A stretch of DNA of 64,000 nt from Fragum whitleyi (taxonomy: Eukaryota; Mollusca; Bivalvia; Cardiida; Cardiidae), in NCBI GenBank assembly GCA_948146395.1, contig OX411544.1, positions 93,421,232 to 93,485,231 on the forward strand, in the 5' to 3' direction. Shown piece by piece: positions 63,601-64,000 of this stretch. Every line of letters begins with the position of its first letter. Position 1 is the first letter of the stretch. Made by a program: the position numbers and the translations under genes. The notes beneath the pieces were generated by a model. It was not told the origin of the DNA, ran no database searches, and saw nothing but the letters and a program-made list of their open reading frames with translations.

Positions 63601-63795
63601 ACAAACAAGATTCTTACTATCCAGCTGTCGTTTTCTCTCCTCCAGCTCTTTCTGCCAGGCCGATAAGTCACTTGCTGATGATTTACTGTCCACTGGACAT
63701 TGGAGTTGACCGGACATTTTACGTTCTAATTTCTTCTGATGGCTGACCACTACTGGAACCAGCAATAGGTCATCAATACTAGGACGGTATGACAC
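51360..63795 (-). CDS. NEK2: NEK2, 3' part: NIMA-related centrosomal kinase (partial)
   Basis: Four exons join with matching phases: 63795-63618, 61476-61380, 60982-60885 and 51646-51360, giving 219 C-terminal residues. Order of parts: the end of the kinase domain (YRPSIDDLL, subdomain XI Arg, then HQKKLERKM); a leucine-zipper-type coiled coil (KELEERKRQLD ... NREKLMEEKEK ... MAEEKYARAESLLQEYERK); KKKVSF, a PP1-docking KVxF; GKEN, a KEN-box degron; and LKERLYQVKHRAL with the end LLLFR. The same order occurs in vertebrate NEK2 (KVHF, KEN, Met-Arg tail). The kinase phosphorylates linker proteins for centrosome separation and is degraded by APC/C. The catalytic lobe lies beyond the right edge. 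The last intron is 9.2 kb and full of transposons. Confidence 0.92.
51840..52045. repeat. Degenerate MITE in NEK2 last intron
   Basis: 'aaattttagactggttcaaattgaaag', 'ggagaaattgctcg..aagcaattcctt' and 'agcaatgggttaag' follow the order of the MITE at 57110-57345. Confidence 0.5.
52143..52208. repeat. Palindrome, 32-bp arms
   Basis: AGTGAGTGATCAAAGGTCAG begins the left arm (52143-52174). The right arm (52177-52208) is complementary with one G.T exception and a 2-nt spacer. Confidence 0.92.
52355..52605 (+). mobile_element. HL-C element, degenerate
   Basis: 'gcatgtgtatggttgcccacgcttggctgttga', 'aaaatgcatctagagttatctccc' and 'ggagggttctccaaaaacagttgagctaatga' align with HL-C at 58836-59134. The microsatellite is lost. 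Confidence 0.55.
52606..53215. other. NEK2 intron, nothing recognised
   Basis: AT-rich with no borders, arrays or exon-like frames. Confidence 0.35.
53219..53264. repeat. Palindromic MITE core
   Basis: TAGACTAAGATCAGCCTGCACA (first 20: TAGACTAAGATCAGCCTGCA) pairs with TGTGCAGGCTGATTTTGGCC.. across 2 nt with three transitions. Same family as 9641-9705. Confidence 0.65.
53523..56175. mobile_element. hAT-like element, 2.65 kb, 8-bp target duplication
   Basis: Both ends are CAGACCTGGGGT in inverted orientation, bordered by AAACTGAC (53515-53522 and 56176-56183). Inside each end lie many GTAATC/GATTAC motifs over about 170 bp, a subterminal repeat field expected for transposase binding. TIR length and an 8-bp duplication fit hAT. 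No transposase frame is present, so it is non-autonomous. It contains the nested element 53937-54892 and sits in NEK2's last intron. Confidence 0.85.
53937..54892. mobile_element. Foldback/MULE-like element, 956 bp, 9-bp target duplication
   Basis: The left end GGGTGTAGGACAAAAGCCCC continues with about six 'ggacaaaagccccct' units. The right end, inverted, is GGGGTACGGACAAAAGCCCC with about six. GACATTTAT flanks both sides (53928-53936, 54893-54901). The AT-rich centre has no gene. A minus-strand frame at 54700-54897 is only the repeat translated. Confidence 0.88.
56176..56732. other. NEK2 intron with two CACGTG motifs
   Basis: CACGTG occurs at 56290-56295 and 56364-56369 within a locally more GC-rich stretch (56270-56410). 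No exon seen. Confidence 0.4.
56733..56965. mobile_element. MITE with TTAACCCTTGTCATGMTGAA ends
   Basis: TTAACCCTTGTCATGATGAT (56733) is mirrored by TTCAGCATGACAAGGGTTAA (56946-56965). The interior has 'ggcaggaggtatggacaaac' and 'gcgcatatgtgcataccacctg'. Best copy in the window. Confidence 0.8.
57110..57345. mobile_element. MITE ('aaccctttgctgttt' family), inverted copy
   Basis: Same as 50345-50590 but in the opposite orientation. Central hairpin GAAGAAATTGCTTGTCAGAA / GCAATTTCTTC. Ends 'aacagcaaagggttaa'. Confidence 0.75.
57346..58073. other. NEK2 intron with CRE-like site
   Basis: TGACGTCA at 57508-57515 is followed by TTTTCGCGG, and ATTTGCAT lies near 57550. No supporting transcript feature. 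Confidence 0.35.
58074..58197. mobile_element. Truncated MITE (TTAACCCTTGTCATGCTGAA family)
   Basis: 'tccatgctgagcccggaatattcttgctttgacaggaggta' to 'ttttattcgaggtgaaagggttaa'. The centre is deleted. Confidence 0.5.
58198..58835. other. NEK2 intron, nothing recognised
   Basis: No repeat border, array or exon-like segment identified. Confidence 0.35.
58836..59134 (+). mobile_element. HL-C Helitron-like element, best copy
   Basis: Begins ACAAGAGCACCGCCTACGGG with hairpin GCACC / GGGTGC. The body 'aaatgcatctagagttatccccc' precedes a (GAC)n-type tract 'cacgacgacgatgacgacga'. The terminal part 'ctcgtgttttctccgaaaacagccaagctaaaaa' has a small GTTTT / AAAAC hairpin. It has no tandem array. Confidence 0.7.
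59578..60536 (+). mobile_element. HL-D Helitron-like element, complete
   Basis: Starts ACAAGAGCCATGTTGGACAT with hairpin GCCATG / CATGGGC. The array has 161-bp units (AAAATGATGTGCATAATC at 60031, 60192 and 60353). A GGAC microsatellite follows (60453-60485), then the terminal stem TAGTCCCCT / AGGGGACTA enclosing CCGGTGTGAACACCG (60500-60532). Confidence 0.8.
60885..60982 (-). CDS. NEK2: NEK2 coiled-coil exon
   Basis: 98 bp between 'catttttacag' and gtaaag. It encodes AESLLQEYERKMRLDTERLL and GRDHHDLGGELS. Entry base G completes AG|G (Arg); exit base G begins the Asp codon finished in the last exon. Confidence 0.9.
61021..61085. repeat. Palindromic MITE
   Basis: Outer arms TGTTATTCTAAA / TTTAGAATAACA (perfect 12 bp), with the inner 'aactgcagcttgatcaaagctgtagtt' stem. 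Related to 4372-4450. Confidence 0.65.
61380..61476 (-). CDS. NEK2: NEK2 leucine-zipper exon
   Basis: 97 bp between 'taccattacag' and gtaaag. It encodes RERELSNREKLMEEKEKTIA and LQKKMAEEKYA, a charged coiled coil. Phases match both neighbours. Confidence 0.9.
61550..62517 (+). mobile_element. HL-A Helitron-like element, complete
   Basis: 5' ACAAGAGGACCAAGATGGTT then 'atagctcacctg'. In the array the word CCCGTGA (last copy CCCATGA) starts at 61887, 62032, 62177 and 62322, exactly 145 bp apart. The GGAC tract is reduced to 'gacagatgacgac'. The terminal hairpin AGCTCACCTTGAGCATG / TGTGCTCAGGTGAGCT is at 62481-62514. It lies inside the NEK2 intron between 61476 and 63618. Confidence 0.82.
62518..63087. 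other. NEK2 intron, nothing recognised
   Basis: AT-rich; no borders or exon-like segment. Confidence 0.35.
63088..63352 (+). mobile_element. HL-F Helitron-like element
   Basis: Begins AACAAGATGTGTTTGTGAAA with hairpin GTGTTT / GAAACAC. Three short direct repeats 'tgaccttgaccttgtcaca' follow (63161-63205), then the microsatellite (63266-63304). The terminal hairpin GCCCCTG / CAGGGGC (63323-63347) ends CATAAAAA. Confidence 0.7.
63618..63795 (-). CDS. NEK2: NEK2 exon: end of kinase domain
   Basis: 178 bp from acceptor 'atatgttttcag' to donor gtaaga. It encodes VSYRPSIDDLLLVPVVVSHQ and AWQKELEERKRQLD. RPS is the invariant Arg region of kinase subdomain XI. Confidence 0.92.
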
Positions 63796-64000
63796 CTGAA
63801 AACATATTGGCAAAGCATGACTGGCCATGCAGTTTAACAGAGGTAGAAAAAAAACTTTACAAGTTAAATATATCACTGTTAGGCAACCAAAATGAATCCA
63901 CAACTTGAATGGAGCTGTGCATACATGTTAACCCATGGCAATAATGTTGATAAATCTACAACAAAAGCAATATTTTCTGAGTGGCTTTGCCATTCATGAA

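Overview
The window looks like nuclear DNA of a bivalve mollusc. It is AT-rich, with short exons bounded by GT/AG introns, (GGAC)n microsatellites, tRNA-derived SINEs, and many small mobile elements containing arrays of 145-165 bp repeats. This is inferred from gene structure and repeat style; the sequence alone does not fix a species.

Six host genes are supported. On the minus strand, an intronless secreted class 3 lipase with a PSI-like cysteine module lies at 4672-5793. On the plus strand, the last three exons of NDUFAF7 (complex I assembly methyltransferase) lie at 9448-13068, followed by a broken tandem copy of the terminal exon. A complete three-exon B9D2 (ciliary transition zone) runs on the minus strand from 24996 to 19874. 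On the plus strand, a 65-aa COX14-like membrane protein (38551-38748) and NDUFB1 (39101-39319) appear to share a transcript. On the minus strand, the last four exons of NEK2 (end of the kinase domain, leucine zipper, PP1 and APC/C motifs) run from 63795 to 51360. Two of the six (NDUFAF7 and NDUFB1), and possibly a third (COX14-like), are mitochondrial; two (B9D2 and NEK2) are ciliary or centrosomal.

The rest is mostly transposable elements, often nested. (1) Six families of Helitron/Helentron-like non-autonomous elements, here called HL-A to HL-F, share one layout: a 5' end beginning ACAAGAG or CTAGAA followed by a small hairpin, a tandem array, a GACGGACGG microsatellite, then a terminal hairpin. 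HL-A and HL-E arrays keep a period of exactly 145 bp. (2) Long-terminal-inverted-repeat elements have ends built from ~10-17 bp tandem repeats and 9-bp target duplications (30075-30602, 31021-36090, 53937-54892; probably also 29487-30989). A hAT-like element with an 8-bp duplication (53523-56175) hosts one of them. (3) A pogo/Tigger-like element (28090-28983) and two Tc1-like transposase remnants. (4) A 5'-truncated Jockey/CR1-type LINE interrupted by one stop codon (33762-35740), with two older LINE fragments. (5) At least three SINE types. (6) Many MITEs and near-perfect palindromes.

The layout is gene islands in a repeat matrix. 1-4370 is HL elements; 4672-13310 is lipase and NDUFAF7; 13650-18140 is HL-B and HL-C; 19874-24996 is B9D2 with MITEs in its introns; 25560-36100 is dense nested transposons; 38500-39430 is the mitochondrial gene pair; 39460-48060 is an HL/Tc1 nest; 51360-63795 is NEK2, whose 9.2 kb last intron holds the hAT-like element.
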